The translations under genes were made by a program, and so were the position numbers. A stretch of 51,572 nt of DNA from positions 1 to 51,572 of the forward strand of contig JAJQCA010000079.1 in assembly GCA_021202985.1 (NCBI GenBank), read 5' to 3'. The notes beneath the pieces were generated by a model, which was not told where the DNA came from, did no database searches, and was given only the letters and a program-made list of their open reading frames with translations. Of this stretch, positions 1 to 9,066 are shown piece after piece; the first letter of the stretch is position 1, and each line of letters begins with the position of its first letter. The stretch comes from Alistipes sp. Its GTDB lineage: Bacteria; Bacteroidota; Bacteroidia; Bacteroidales; Rikenellaceae.

Positions 1-51
<51 letters not shown>

Positions 52-384
52 AAAAGTTGTTTATTTAAAATGTCTTTGAGTCCTGACTGCTTAATTTCCG
101 TTTAAGGAATTGAGAACCTTCCTAAAGCATCGCGCCTTTGAAAGATTCGGATAAATTCTGCATTTCTTTTTCTCTCTTGATAACCAGTAAATCAAAGAAC
201 CGTTTTTATTCGGTCGCCTCCGTTTTGATGGAGACTTTTTTATTCTAAGCATCACTTGAAGCTACACCCTGCCCCTCAAAATTTCGCCCGCCTTGGGCGC
301 CCGAAGCACCTGCCACATTTTTAATGCGGCCCCGTAGGTATGCCGGACTTTTTAAGAAGACCGCCGCCGAAATTAGCGGCGAAA
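52..384 (-). other. rRNA operon leader region
   Basis: This stretch of about 330 bases lies between the predicted transcription start near 384 and the 16S 5' end. It has no gene. On the minus strand, GGTTCTTTGAT at 191-201 resembles the boxA antitermination element found in Bacteroides 16S leaders. A short hairpin with CGCCG/CGGCG arms lies at about 363-381, just after the start. It is probably co-transcribed with the 16S and removed during processing. Confidence 0.7.
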
Positions 385-387
385 GGA

Positions 388-858
388 CTACAAAGGTAAC
401 ACCTTTTTTCGTAACCTCCAAAAAATCTTTAAGAACTTGCCGCCCCGGAAACCCAGTCGTTTTTCCTGTTTGGCGGGTGCAAATGTAAGGACTTTTTTTT
501 GCCCTGCAAATTTTAAGATGAAAAAACTCTTAATTCTTTTACTTTTTTCCCGTTTTGCAAAACGGCTGCCCGTGTTGGCATATATAACGGTAAAGACTAC
601 CCCACCCACGATCAGGATATTGGAGAGCCAACCCAAATAATAACCCGGACATTTGTATTCACCCAGTGTCAGCAATATAGCAAAGGCGAAAAAGAACATC
701 ATCTTACCCATAAACCTGCAGAGAGCCGTTTTATCTATCTGCTCTTTCTTCTCTTTAGGCATCGTGTTATATCCGGCGATCAGGAAATCGGCCTTGCCCC
801 CGAGGAAAAGGATACCCAGTATTATAAATAAAAGTGTAATGAAAACTACATGTCCCAT
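388..858 (-). CDS. DUF3784-like small membrane protein with basic C-terminal tail
   Basis: The protein has 156 residues. The start MGHVVF at 858 is preferred because it lies 13 bases after the murF stop; an upstream in-frame ATG at 924 lies within murF. It has three hydrophobic segments at about residues 3-20, 52-66 and 75-94, with a charged loop between the first two. This is the layout of the DUF3784 family, whose function is unknown and whose members usually end soon after the last membrane segment. Residues 97-156 form a Lys/Arg-rich tail of low complexity. They are encoded by the same bases that carry the two rRNA promoters, so this tail is probably an extension into regulatory DNA, not a conserved domain. 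The gene is the third in the manC-murF operon. The family call is from layout and is moderately sure. Confidence 0.65.
   Translation of the reverse strand: MGHVVFITLLFIILGILFLGGKADFLIAGYNTMPKEKKEQIDKTALCRFMGKMMFFFAFAILLTLGEYKCPGYYLGWLSNILIVGGVVFTVIYANTGSRFAKREKSKRIKSFFILKFAGQKKVLTFAPAKQEKRLGFRGGKFLKIFWRLRKKVLPL
391..422 (-). promoter_or_regulatory. rRNA promoter, proximal (P2)
   Basis: On the minus strand TTTG (419-422) is followed after exactly 20 bases by TACCTTTG (391-398). This is an exact match to the Bacteroidetes sigma-ABfr consensus TTTG-N19/20-TAnnTTTG. It would start transcription near 384 and make the 16S leader. It overlaps the last codons and stop of the DUF3784-type gene. Confidence 0.85.
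480..510 (-). promoter_or_regulatory. rRNA promoter, distal (P1)
   Basis: A second full consensus promoter lies about 90 bases upstream of P2 on the minus strand: TTTG at 507-510, a 19-base spacer, then TACATTTG at 480-487. Tandem promoters are usual for rRNA operons. This one lies wholly inside the reading frame of the small membrane protein upstream. Confidence 0.75.
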
Positions 859-871
859 ATTCGTTTGGGGG

Positions 872-2095
872 TTAAAGGTTCTCCATGATTTTTTCCAACC
901 CGATGGCCCTCGAACCTTTGACAAGGACGGTATAGTCCCTCAACGGGTATTCCCGGAGGTGGTTTATGAGCGCACCCGTATCCGGGAACGTTTTGAGGCC
1001 GGTACCTTCGGCCCCCGCGCGGAAGTTGTCCCCCACGAGGTAGACCTCTTTTATATGTTCGCGTGCCAGTTGGGATATTACGGCCATATGTTCGTCCTGC
1101 GAGTACCTGCCCAGCTCCAGCATATCACCGAGAATAGCCGCCTTCAGATTCCCGTCCTGCAACAAGGCAAGGTTCTCGATAGCGGCGGCCATACTGGAAG
1201 GGTTGGCGTTGTAACAATCCAGAAGCACGGTATTGTTCTCGGTCCGGACCACCTGCGAACGTTTATTACCCGGCACGTAATCCCAGACCGCATCGGCGAC
1301 CTGCCTGCGCGTCACACCGAAATAATCGCCCACCGCGGCGGCCGCAGCGATATTGTACTTATTATAGTCGCCGTGCAGCCGGGTTTTAATGCCGTCGGCC
1401 ACCGACGCCCTGTAACCCTTTGAGAGAAGGCTGGTCCGGTCCGAGACCATAACCGCCAGCACGTCATCGTCCATAAGGTAGAAGGCGAGTCCTTTGTGCG
1501 AGGCGAGGTAGTCGTACAGCTCCCCTTTCGCTTTCCGCACCCCTTCCTCGGAGCCGAAGCCTTCGAGGTGGGCACGTCCGATATTGGTTATCAGCCCGAA
1601 GTCGGGTTGTGCGATGCTGCACAGAAGCCCGATTTCACCTCGTCCGCTCGCCCCCATCTCTATAATGGCAAATTCCGTCCCTGCCGGAATGGAGAGCAGG
1701 GTAAGAGGAACCCCGATATGGTTATTGAGATTGCCTTTTGTGGCGGCTACACGGAAACGGCGGCCCAGCACTTTGGCCATCAGTTCCTTTGTGGTCGTCT
1801 TTCCGTTGGTCCCCGTTATGGCCAAAACCGGAATGCCGAGCACCCGGCGATGGTACGTTGCAAGGTGTTGCAATGCGGCAAGGGCGTCGTCCACCACGAT
1901 GTACCGCTCCCCACAGGCCACGGACGGGTCGTCGACCACGACATAGGAGGCTCCTTTTGCCAGCGCGTCGGCTGCGTAGCGATTACCGTCGAAGTTGGCA
2001 CCCTTAAGGGCGAAAAACAAAACTCCGTCCTTTATTTCACGGCTGTCGGTGCAGACCCCGGCCGACTTTTCATATATTTTGTATAACCCAGTCAC
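872..2095 (-). CDS. murF: UDP-N-acetylmuramoyl-tripeptide--D-alanyl-D-alanine ligase MurF
   Basis: MurF is the cytoplasmic ligase that adds D-Ala-D-Ala to the UDP-MurNAc tripeptide, using ATP; it completes the peptidoglycan precursor. The 407-residue protein has the N-terminal substrate-binding segment with CTDSR near residue 15. The ATP-binding loop [10 protein letters not shown] is at about 95-104, [11 protein letters not shown] follows it, and a C-terminal Mur ligase domain contains YNANPSSM. It is a little shorter than the common 430-450 residues, mostly through compact loops. It lies 33 bases after manC and 13 bases before the DUF3784-like gene, so the three are probably one transcript. 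No other mur genes are nearby. Confidence 0.95.
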   Translation of the reverse strand: MTGLYKIYEKSAGVCTDSREIKDGVLFFALKGANFDGNRYAADALAKGASYVVVDDPSVACGERYIVVDDALAALQHLATYHRRVLGIPVLAITGTNGKTTTKELMAKVLGRRFRVAATKGNLNNHIGVPLTLLSIPAGTEFAIIEMGASGRGEIGLLCSIAQPDFGLITNIGRAHLEGFGSEEGVRKAKGELYDYLASHKGLAFYLMDDDVLAVMVSDRTSLLSKGYRASVADGIKTRLHGDYNKYNIAAAAAVGDYFGVTRRQVADAVWDYVPGNKRSQVVRTENNTVLLDCYNANPSSMAAAIENLALLQDGNLKAAILGDMLELGRYSQDEHMAVISQLAREHIKEVYLVGDNFRAGAEGTGLKTFPDTGALINHLREYPLRDYTVLVKGSRAIGLEKIMENL

Positions 2096-2128
2096 TTTTA
2101 TTTATAACCTACTGAAGAGTACTTCTTA

Positions 2129-3211
2129 TTATATAAATTTATCGCCCTTATTGAATTTTACCTCTTCTATGTATTTCTTTATGTTCTGCTCGTGGTCTTT
2201 GGGGCAAATCATAAGCACATCCCCGCTGTCTACCACTATGTAATTTTCCAGGCTTTCGATTACCACCATCTTGTCTTCCGGCACTTTTATTATGCAGTTG
2301 CGCGTGTCGAACAGGGCGGTATCCGCCGACAGTACATTCCCGTTCTGGTCCTTCTCCGAATGCTCGTACAGCGAACCCCATGTACCTATATCGGACCATC
2401 CCGAGCGGCACACCCTGACGTAGGTGTTGTCGGTCTTCTCCATTATGCCCACATCCACAGAAACCGCTTTGCATTCCGGGTGGATGGTCCGGATAAACTC
2501 TGCTTCCTCCGGGGTGTTATAATAAGGAGCTATGGATTCGAAAAGGTCGTACATCTCGGGAAGGGACCTTTTAATCTCGCGAATTATCACGTCGGGTTTC
2601 CAGATAAAAATACCCGAGTTCCAATAGAATTCACCGCTCTCGATGAACGCCGCCGCCATTTCCAGCGGGGGCTTCTCGGTGAAGGTTTTGACCTTGTATA
2701 TCTGCTCGGACATCTGACCGGAATTATCGACCTGTATATAACCGTATCCCGTATTCGGATAGGTCGGCTCCACACCGATGGTCATAAGGCTGTGGTGCGT
2801 GTCGATAAATCCGGCCGCTTCGGAGACCACCTCCCTGAACTCGGCTTCGTCGACAACGAAGTGGTCGCTCGGCGTCACTATCATCACCGCCTCCGGATCC
2901 GCCGCCCTCAGGCGGAATGCGGCGTAAGCTATACACGGGGCGGTGTTCCGGCCAATCGGCTCGCATAAGACCTGATGCCTCTCCAGCTCGGGAATTTCGC
3001 GCAATACCAGGTCGCAATAGGCGGTATTGGTGACCACCAGGAAATTCTCCACCGGCACCAGCGGCAGGAACCTCTCGAACGTACTCCGGATAAACGTCTT
3101 GCCGGTTCCCAATATATCAAGGAACTGCTTGGGACGGGAGTTACGGCTTATCGGCCAGAAACGGCTACCGACCCCTCCGGCCATGATCACACAATATTTT
3201 TTGCTGTCCAT
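2129..3211 (-). CDS. manC: mannose-1-phosphate guanylyltransferase
   Basis: The enzyme makes GDP-mannose from mannose 1-phosphate and GTP, for polysaccharide and glycan synthesis. The nucleotidyltransferase signature AGGVGSRFWPISRNSRPKQF is at residues 11-30. Further family blocks are EPIGRNTAPC, TPSDHFV, GYGYI, FTEKP, WNSGIF and VDVGIMEKT. At 360 residues it is the single-domain form, without the C-terminal mannose-6-phosphate isomerase domain of longer homologues. The start at MDSKKYC is chosen over a longer ATG at 3256 because the extra 15 residues have no family counterpart and would run over the promoter-like site at 3245-3252. It heads the operon with murF. Confidence 0.93.
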   Translation of the reverse strand: MDSKKYCVIMAGGVGSRFWPISRNSRPKQFLDILGTGKTFIRSTFERFLPLVPVENFLVVTNTAYCDLVLREIPELERHQVLCEPIGRNTAPCIAYAAFRLRAADPEAVMIVTPSDHFVVDEAEFREVVSEAAGFIDTHHSLMTIGVEPTYPNTGYGYIQVDNSGQMSEQIYKVKTFTEKPPLEMAAAFIESGEFYWNSGIFIWKPDVIIREIKRSLPEMYDLFESIAPYYNTPEEAEFIRTIHPECKAVSVDVGIMEKTDNTYVRVCRSGWSDIGTWGSLYEHSEKDQNGNVLSADTALFDTRNCIIKVPEDKMVVIESLENYIVVDSGDVLMICPKDHEQNIKKYIEEVKFNKGDKFI

Positions 3212-3244
3212 AGTTATCAGGTTAGGTGACCCCGGCCACCGCGA

Positions 3245-3252
3245 CAAAAGTA
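3245..3252 (-). promoter_or_regulatory. -7 element for manC
   Basis: TACTTTTG on the minus strand matches TAnnTTTG and lies 33 bases before the chosen manC start. No TTTG lies at the ideal distance upstream, so only the -7 half is convincing. Confidence 0.5.
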
Positions 3253-3371
3253 TCAATAAAACTTAACAAAAATATAACAGCGTATCGAATTACAAAGCAT
3301 TATCTTATCTAAATCCTTTTCCGGAATCGGGGAAAAGGGCGGCGACAGAGAGATAATCCGCGGTTTGTTCG

Positions 3372-3379
3372 TAACTTTG
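3372..3379 (+). promoter_or_regulatory. -7 element for pssA
   Basis: TAACTTTG matches the Bacteroidetes -7 consensus. It ends only 8 bases before the ATG of pssA, which implies an extremely short 5' untranslated region. No good -33 element is seen. Confidence 0.6.
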
Positions 3380-3387
3380 GTGCCGAT

Positions 3388-4110
3388 ATGAAAATACGGA
3401 TGTTCACACTACCGAACCTGCTCACCCTGGGCAACCTTCTATGCGGTTGTACTGCGCTATACTATTGCCTGTGGAGGGGCGACCTGACCACTGTCTTCTG
3501 GCTGGTTGCGGCGGCGGCTGTGTTAGATTTCTCGGACGGGCTGGCGGCACGGCTTACCGGGCAGTATTCCGAGCTGGGCAAACAGCTCGACTCGCTGGCG
3601 GACATGGTCAGCTTCGGAGTGGTGCCGTCGTCAGTGCTGTTCCGGTTGTACGTGTGGTCGGGCGGATGGCCGGAAGAACTCCTGCCCGGTATCCTGACGG
3701 CTTCTGTCGCCCTGTTCTCCGCCCTGCGGCTGGCACGGTTCAATATAGACGAGACCCAGTCCGGGGAATTTCGCGGGCTGCCGACACCGGCCTGCGCCCT
3801 GTTCTTCGTTTCGGCCGGCTGGCTTATGGATAACGGTCAGGCGGAGGTGAACCGTATCGCAATTTTAACGGCTTCGGTCCTGTTTTCATACCTTATGGTC
3901 TGCCCGCTGAGGATGTTCGCGCTTAAATTCAGCAACTATTCGTGGGGCGGCAACCAGGTCCGCTACTCATTTATTTTCCTCTCCGCGGCGGCACTGGCCC
4001 TCTGGAATATCGCAGCCATACCTTTCATTATCGCGGGATATATACTTGTCTCTCTGGCAATCGCTCTTGTGTGCAGGAAAGGTGCGGCGGGAGCCTCCGC
4101 AGGCGACTAA
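3388..4110 (+). CDS. pssA: CDP-diacylglycerol--serine O-phosphatidyltransferase
   Basis: This integral membrane enzyme makes phosphatidylserine, the precursor of phosphatidylethanolamine, from CDP-diacylglycerol and serine. The CDP-alcohol phosphotransferase signature D-x2-DG-x2-AR-x8-G-x3-D-x3-D is complete, running from Asp47 to Asp72 with all catalytic aspartates present. Several hydrophobic helices surround it and continue to the C-terminus. The 240-residue length is normal. The N-terminal FTLPNLLTLGNLLCG is typical of the serine-specific branch. It stands alone at the head of the plus-strand run, with its own promoter-like site. A porin gene with a separate promoter follows 60 bases later. 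No phosphatidylserine decarboxylase gene is beside it. Confidence 0.92.
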   Translation: MKIRMFTLPNLLTLGNLLCGCTALYYCLWRGDLTTVFWLVAAAAVLDFSDGLAARLTGQYSELGKQLDSLADMVSFGVVPSSVLFRLYVWSGGWPEELLPGILTASVALFSALRLARFNIDETQSGEFRGLPTPACALFFVSAGWLMDNGQAEVNRIAILTASVLFSYLMVCPLRMFALKFSNYSWGGNQVRYSFIFLSAAALALWNIAAIPFIIAGYILVSLAIALVCRKGAAGASAGD

Positions 4111-4133
4111 AGGCCTTTATGAATAAATTTCAC

Positions 4134-4141
4134 TAACTTTG
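4134..4141 (+). promoter_or_regulatory. -7 element for the porin gene
   Basis: TAACTTTG is an exact TAnnTTTG match 29 bases before the porin ATG. A small hairpin, TTCCG-taag-CGGAA, lies in the short leader at about 4150-4163, just before the GGAGA that precedes the start. Confidence 0.6.
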
Positions 4142-4170
4142 CGCGGAATTTTCCGTAAGCGGAAGGAGAC

Positions 4171-6297
4171 ATGTACAAGGAAACCAAGAGCAAAACGACG
4201 GCGTTACACACGGCCTGCACCATTTTGGCGGTGCTGCTTTGCTCTACGGCGGGATTCGCGCAGGACTATACACAGGTGCCCGGCCGCAATACGAACGACA
4301 TGACCTCCATGAATCCCTTCCTGCCCGGATACGAGGACCCGTTCGCCGATGAAGAAGGAGAACCGGGTGACACGACAAGAAAAGAGAAAAAGATACGCAA
4401 ACCGCTGGAATCCTACTTCTTCGACGACTCCACACGCACCCGGGACAATTTCGCGTGGACCCTCGACATGTTCCGTAACAAGGTGAATATGGCCGTTATC
4501 GACACCCTTACCAACGGGTTCCAGAAAACGGAACCGTACCTCAGGAAAGGAGTCGGCGACGCCTACCAGGGGCCTCTCGGGGGAGCCTCCGTCCCCATCA
4601 GTTACTTCGACCGGGCCAATTACCAGGACTTCAGTTTCGGGCAGGCCTACGACGCCTACAATATTTTCGCAGACAGGGCGCTGTTTTTCAACGTCAAACG
4701 GCCGCTTACAATTTTCACCTACCTGACGGCCGGGCAGAAACAGAAGGCCGAGGAGAACTTCGGGATAACCCATGCCCAGAACATCTCCCCCTCGACCGGA
4801 TTCAACATCGACTATAAAAGCCGGGGTACCAAAGGTGTATACAACTGGCAGAAAAGCCGCGCCAAAAACCTTTCCGCCGCATTTTCGCACACGGGTAAAA
4901 AGTATTCGATCCACGCGGGATACATATACAACACGATACAGAACCGGGAGAACGGGGGGCTCCAGGACGACCGTTTCCTCACCGACTCGATATTCGAACA
5001 GCCGGACGTAATACCGACCAACCTCAACGACGCCTACAACATGATTAAGAACAACGCTTTTTACGTTGTGCAGTCGTACGGGGCGCCTTTGAAAAAACTT
5101 ACGGAATACGACTTCTCGATAGCCGACCAGTCGTCGGTATTCTTCGGCCATTCTTTCGAATGGAGCCGCTGGCACCGTGTCTACTCCGACACCCGGGCCA
5201 AGAGCCAGGACAACGACGGCAGGGATTATTACCATAACTGGAACATCCATCCCACCGTCACCAACGATTCCATTGCCGAAATAAAGGTATCCAACAGGCT
5301 GTTCGTGCAGATACAGCCATTCGACCGCGAAGGCATCGTCGGCCTCATCGATGCGGGTATCGGAATGGATAACCATATCTATTACCAGTACGTTCAGGAA
5401 TTCGCCCTGACGGGTACGCGTAACACCGAAAAGACGGGCTACTACGCCTACGGTTCGGTGGAAGGAAAATTCCGCCGTTACCTCTCGTGGGGGGGCGACC
5501 TGGAATACAATTTAGCCGGCTACCGGAGCGGCGACATAAAGATTGGCGCGGACCTTGCGGTCAGCGCATATATAAGAGACAAACCGCTAACTCTCTCCGG
5601 GAGGTTCAGTCACGACCGCAGGTCGCCTGACTACTGGAGCGAGCTGTACTACTCCAACCATCATAGTTGGAACGTCTCCCAGTTGTACGGCAAGCCGTTC
5701 GACAAGGAGAATGAAACCCGGATAGAAGCTGAGTTTACCATGCCTTGGGCAGGGCTCGAGCTGGGAGGTTACCAGAGCGTCGTCAATAACAAGATCTACT
5801 TCGTTATGGAAGACGGGATGCTCTTTCCCCGGCAGGCCTCGGAAAGCGTCAGTGTTTCGGGTGTGTATCTACGCAAGGATTTCCGCGCAGGCGGATTCCA
5901 TTTCAACCACAGGGTAATGCTGCAATGGAGCACGTCCCAGGAAATAATACCCGTGCCGTTGGCCGGTGCTTACCTCTCCTACTTTTTCGAGTTCAATATC
6001 GTCCGTAACGTACTCAGGGCACAGTTCGGGGTAGACGGGCGTTATAACACCAAATGGTACGCCCCGGGTTGGGACCCTTCATCGGCAAGGTTCTACAACC
6101 AACGGGATACCAAAGTAGGGGAATATCCGATGCTGGACGTATTCTTTAACGCCAAATGGAAAAGAATGCGAATCCTGCTGATGATGGAGCACCTCAACGA
6201 CGACCTGTTCGGCAGGAGGACATATTTTTCAATCCCCCACTACGCCCAGAACAAACGGGTATTCAAGTTAGGTTTTTCCTGGAGTTTCTACGATTAG
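4171..6297 (+). CDS. putative outer-membrane porin (Porin_10-like)
   Basis: This is a 708-residue exported protein. A signal peptide covers roughly residues 1-30, ending TAGFAQ. A short acidic and Pro-rich linker follows, then a long region rich in alternating aromatic and polar residues typical of an outer-membrane beta-barrel, ending in an aromatic strand (FKLGFSWSFYD). Blocks such as TYLTAGQKQ, GFNIDYKSRGTKG and HSFEWSRWHRVYSD are those of the Bacteroidetes 'putative porin' family (Porin_10). The barrel would lie in the outer membrane; the substrate cannot be told from sequence. It has its own promoter-like site, and the lytic transglycosylase gene follows after about 160 bases. Confidence 0.8.
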   Translation: MYKETKSKTTALHTACTILAVLLCSTAGFAQDYTQVPGRNTNDMTSMNPFLPGYEDPFADEEGEPGDTTRKEKKIRKPLESYFFDDSTRTRDNFAWTLDMFRNKVNMAVIDTLTNGFQKTEPYLRKGVGDAYQGPLGGASVPISYFDRANYQDFSFGQAYDAYNIFADRALFFNVKRPLTIFTYLTAGQKQKAEENFGITHAQNISPSTGFNIDYKSRGTKGVYNWQKSRAKNLSAAFSHTGKKYSIHAGYIYNTIQNRENGGLQDDRFLTDSIFEQPDVIPTNLNDAYNMIKNNAFYVVQSYGAPLKKLTEYDFSIADQSSVFFGHSFEWSRWHRVYSDTRAKSQDNDGRDYYHNWNIHPTVTNDSIAEIKVSNRLFVQIQPFDREGIVGLIDAGIGMDNHIYYQYVQEFALTGTRNTEKTGYYAYGSVEGKFRRYLSWGGDLEYNLAGYRSGDIKIGADLAVSAYIRDKPLTLSGRFSHDRRSPDYWSELYYSNHHSWNVSQLYGKPFDKENETRIEAEFTMPWAGLELGGYQSVVNNKIYFVMEDGMLFPRQASESVSVSGVYLRKDFRAGGFHFNHRVMLQWSTSQEIIPVPLAGAYLSYFFEFNIVRNVLRAQFGVDGRYNTKWYAPGWDPSSARFYNQRDTKVGEYPMLDVFFNAKWKRMRILLMMEHLNDDLFGRRTYFSIPHYAQNKRVFKLGFSWSFYD

Positions 6298-6456
6298 GCC
6301 GTTACCGGCCGGACTTCGCAACCGGACCTTTCGAGGTCACGGCTGCCGTCCGCCGCGGCCACACGGCGAGCCTATAAGGTGAGCCGCATATCGGAGAGGC
6401 TAACACGACGGCCATACCTCTCATTGCACACGGATGCTGCCCGAAACCCATTAAAC

Positions 6457-7830
6457 ATGGTATTTTCAAGCAAGATCTTTTCAAGATCGGTTCTTTTAAT
6501 TTTTCTGACGACAGCCTGTACCGGCCGCGGGCCGCAGGAACCGCAGGTATCGGCCGGTGAAGCCGGCAAACTGAGGGTGGCCATGGACATCGACATGCCC
6601 GGTTACTTCTCAATCGAAGGGGAAGACTTCGGTTACCAGTACGACCTGCTTAGGTCGTTCGCCGACGCTTCCGGGCTGGAACTGGAGATACTTCCCGGTA
6701 AAACGCTCTCCGAAATCGACGAACTTCTTGCTGCGGGCGATGCCGACATGGCCGCGACCCTAACGGGCCACACCGACGGTGCCGGATACGCAGAGACTGT
6801 CTATTCAACCACGTTCTCGCTGGTTACCCGTTCTGCCGACGCGACACGGGCGCGACGGGCCGGCAAAGTCTATCCCTCCGAATTAATGGAGGACAAAAAG
6901 GTTATGATTTCGTCGGCGTTCAGGCACAGTCCTTCGTGGGACATGCTGCTCGACTCGGTGAGCACCTCAGGCACCTATGTGACCTCCCGGAACGCGGTAG
7001 ACCTCGTGGACGCCCTCCGGGGCGGGGAGTTCGACTACCTTGTGTGTGAAAAAAGCGAGGCTCAACTCATCACGGCACTCAACCGCGGTATCAGCCGCGT
7101 AGCCGACTTTGAGGACGCGGTCGGCATATCCATAACCGCCGCGGACGGTGAAACGGCCGGGTTGTTCGCCGCATGGTTCGACGGTTTCCGGGAAAGCACG
7201 GAGTATGCCGAGCTCAACTATGTCTATCTCGACAAGGGATCGGCACATCTTCTGGCCTCAAAGACCGGTAAAGGCCGCAGCCACAAAGCCATTTCCGAAT
7301 ACGACATGATAATGCGGGAGGTGTGCGAACGCGAAGGTTACGACTGGCGGCTCCTGTCGGCCATCGCCTACAACGAATCCAGGTTCAACGCCGACGTCGT
7401 ATCCAGCCGCGGTGCACGCGGCCTGATGCAGATTATGCCGCAGACGGCACGACAGTTCGACGTGGACCCTGACGAAGCAATGGTTCCCGAGGTGAACATT
7501 ATGCTGGCTGCAAAGCTGCTTCGCAAAATAGAGGGTATGCTCCGTTTCGGCAGCAATATCACCTACAACGACCGTATGGGCATAGTGCTGGCATGCTATA
7601 ATTGCGGCGTCGGCCATGTGTTCGACGCACGCAGGCTGGCTGCCAAATACGGCGGCAATCCCGACTCATGGAACGACGTAGCTTACTTCCTACAACGAAA
7701 GGGCGATCCGGAATTCCTCGCCGACGACGCGGTGAAGTGCGGACGGTTCAACGGCAGCGGACAGACGCTCGCTTTCGTAAGCGACGTCCTCACGCGCTAC
7801 GATACGTACTGTGCCACGGTAGCGAGGTAA
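6457..7830 (+). CDS. MltF-like membrane-bound lytic transglycosylase (lipoprotein)
   Basis: The protein joins a periplasmic solute-binding domain (SBP_bac_3-like, about residues 37-265) to a lytic transglycosylase SLT domain (about 277-430), the architecture of MltF. SLT enzymes cleave peptidoglycan glycan strands, forming 1,6-anhydro-MurNAc ends. The likely catalytic glutamate is Glu307 in AYNESRFN. It is followed by the GARGLMQIMPQTA block and ACYNCGVGHV. The start at 6457 is chosen because it gives a clean lipoprotein signal, with LTTAC and the acylated Cys at 21. A longer frame from 6379 would put 26 non-signal residues in front. At 457 residues it is about E. coli MltF size. A strong terminator follows. 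Confidence 0.88.
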   Translation: MVFSSKIFSRSVLLIFLTTACTGRGPQEPQVSAGEAGKLRVAMDIDMPGYFSIEGEDFGYQYDLLRSFADASGLELEILPGKTLSEIDELLAAGDADMAATLTGHTDGAGYAETVYSTTFSLVTRSADATRARRAGKVYPSELMEDKKVMISSAFRHSPSWDMLLDSVSTSGTYVTSRNAVDLVDALRGGEFDYLVCEKSEAQLITALNRGISRVADFEDAVGISITAADGETAGLFAAWFDGFRESTEYAELNYVYLDKGSAHLLASKTGKGRSHKAISEYDMIMREVCEREGYDWRLLSAIAYNESRFNADVVSSRGARGLMQIMPQTARQFDVDPDEAMVPEVNIMLAAKLLRKIEGMLRFGSNITYNDRMGIVLACYNCGVGHVFDARRLAAKYGGNPDSWNDVAYFLQRKGDPEFLADDAVKCGRFNGSGQTLAFVSDVLTRYDTYCATVAR

Positions 7831-7851
7831 CCAACTATACCGAGATAATGG

Positions 7852-7883
7852 AACAGGCGGCCCCCTTCACAGGGCCGCCTGTT
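7852..7883 (+). terminator. hairpin terminator after the mltF-like gene
   Basis: A perfect 12-base stem, AACAGGCGGCCC at 7852-7863 and its complement at 7872-7883, with an 8-base loop. It lies between the converging mltF-like gene and the minus-strand barrel gene, and could stop transcription from both sides. The T-tract is short on both strands. Confidence 0.8.
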
Positions 7884-7948
7884 TAGTTGAACGTAAACAC
7901 CGGAGTCGTTTTATTACCGTATTCCCGAACCCGTCTATTTCCCGGCTC

Positions 7949-8551
7949 TCAGATACCTATGCGTACGGCGAAACCGAAATAACCTCCCCACGGATTTTCC
8001 CTTGAAATATCGGAACTCCATTTGCCCTGAACGGCTTTTAGGTCGGCACCGGCGGATAAGCCCATTTCCACCGGAGTTTCCTTAATGGTAAAGACACGAA
8101 ATACATATTCCAGCCCGGCATTGAAAATAAGGGCTGACGATTTATATTCATCCCCGGCAACCTTAACCGCGGCACGGCGCCAGCCTGCCGAAACGAACGG
8201 CAGGAGCGAACTTTTACGCTCCGTATCGAGTAGGTTATATCCATACGTGGCTGTAATACCCCAGCCCTTCATTTTATTGGAGTAGCTACCGGATCTGGTT
8301 TTTTCGGTAGTGTAATAATCCGCCGTAATACGGTATTGCGTTCTGCCATTACGGTAATAGGCCCCGATATAGCTCTTATCTGTCAGGTTGTCTGTTTTTG
8401 GCACTCCTTCACCGGAGAGAAGACCGTTAAGTCTACTGAAACTCTCATAATGAAATTCCGTACCGACGGTAAGCCCGAAGTCAGAAACATTTTGTCCTTT
8501 TGCGTATGAGACAACAGAGAGAAAGAAAATTATCGATGTAATATATCTCAT
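7949..8551 (-). CDS. small outer-membrane beta-barrel protein, unknown function
   Basis: This 200-residue protein has a signal peptide (about residues 1-19, ending YAKGQ). Eight to ten amphipathic strands alternate aromatic, small and polar residues, and it ends in an aromatic-rich strand, GGYFGFAVRIGI. That is the look of the OmpW/OmpX-like 'porin family' barrels of Bacteroidetes, but no specific family is recognised. It lies 26 bases after the gtrA-like gene on the same strand. It may therefore be the last gene of a uvrB-gtrA transcript, although a function shared with them is not obvious. Base composition is somewhat more AT-rich than its neighbours. Confidence 0.65.
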   Translation of the reverse strand: MRYITSIIFFLSVVSYAKGQNVSDFGLTVGTEFHYESFSRLNGLLSGEGVPKTDNLTDKSYIGAYYRNGRTQYRITADYYTTEKTRSGSYSNKMKGWGITATYGYNLLDTERKSSLLPFVSAGWRRAAVKVAGDEYKSSALIFNAGLEYVFRVFTIKETPVEMGLSAGADLKAVQGKWSSDISRENPWGGYFGFAVRIGI

Positions 8552-8577
8552 CTTATAATTGATTATAGTCAGCTTTA

Positions 8578-9066
8578 TTACTCTTCACTGCATCCCCTGA
8601 ATGTGAAATACTTCTGCATCAGGTAGCTGTAAACCGTGACGATAACATTAATCATAGCCTTCGACGGTGTGGGATAGAAATGGATTGTCTCCACGAACAA
8701 TTTCATAAGCGCGTAGTTAGCTATCAGCGCCCCTGACACCGACAAGCCGTACCGGAAAAGCTGTACCCGCCCCCGTACGGGCGACATCCTGAATGCCACG
8801 TACTTGTTGAGCAGGAAGCCGTTGAAGAACGTAATCGGGAACACCACGCACAGAGCCGCTATGTGCGGCGACACTACGACGAAACCGAGGTCAAGGAACT
8901 GCTTATGGAATATGTAATGGAAGGCGATGAAATAGAGAACCGTGTCGAGCACGAGGTTTAACCCGCCGCTCATTCCGTACCGGAATGTCTGCAGGGGTAA
9001 GAATCTGCGGAACGGCTTGTAAAAGAAGTCTATGGCTCCGGTCAGCTGGCGGAAAAAGGAACTCAT
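8578..9066 (-). CDS. GtrA family membrane protein
   Basis: The 162-residue protein has four hydrophobic segments, at about residues 32-54, 65-85, 100-120 and 132-152. It carries the GtrA/DPMS signatures FRYGMSGGLNLVLDTVLYF and FFNGFLLNKYVAF, and ends YLMQKYFTF. GtrA-type proteins are thought to help flip polyprenyl-linked sugars across the inner membrane for cell-surface glycan decoration. No glycosyltransferase gene is adjacent, so the substrate is unknown. Its ATG overlaps the uvrB stop (ATGA at 9063-9066), a sign of translational coupling with uvrB. Confidence 0.9.
   Translation of the reverse strand: MSSFFRQLTGAIDFFYKPFRRFLPLQTFRYGMSGGLNLVLDTVLYFIAFHYIFHKQFLDLGFVVVSPHIAALCVVFPITFFNGFLLNKYVAFRMSPVRGRVQLFRYGLSVSGALIANYALMKLFVETIHFYPTPSKAMINVIVTVYSYLMQKYFTFRGCSEE

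Noticed and set aside
52-384. tRNA gene next to the rRNA operon
   Set aside because: No cloverleaf, TTCGA T-loop or CCA end seen on either strand in the leader.
388-858. frameshifted or broken DUF3784 gene
   Set aside because: The frame is intact through all membrane segments; the odd tail is better explained by overlap with rRNA promoters than by a disruption.
4204-5376. 390-residue minus-strand frame inside the porin gene
   Set aside because: Repetitive Val/Gly/Glu shadow of a GC-rich gene; no start context or domain, while the porin frame has a signal peptide and barrel.
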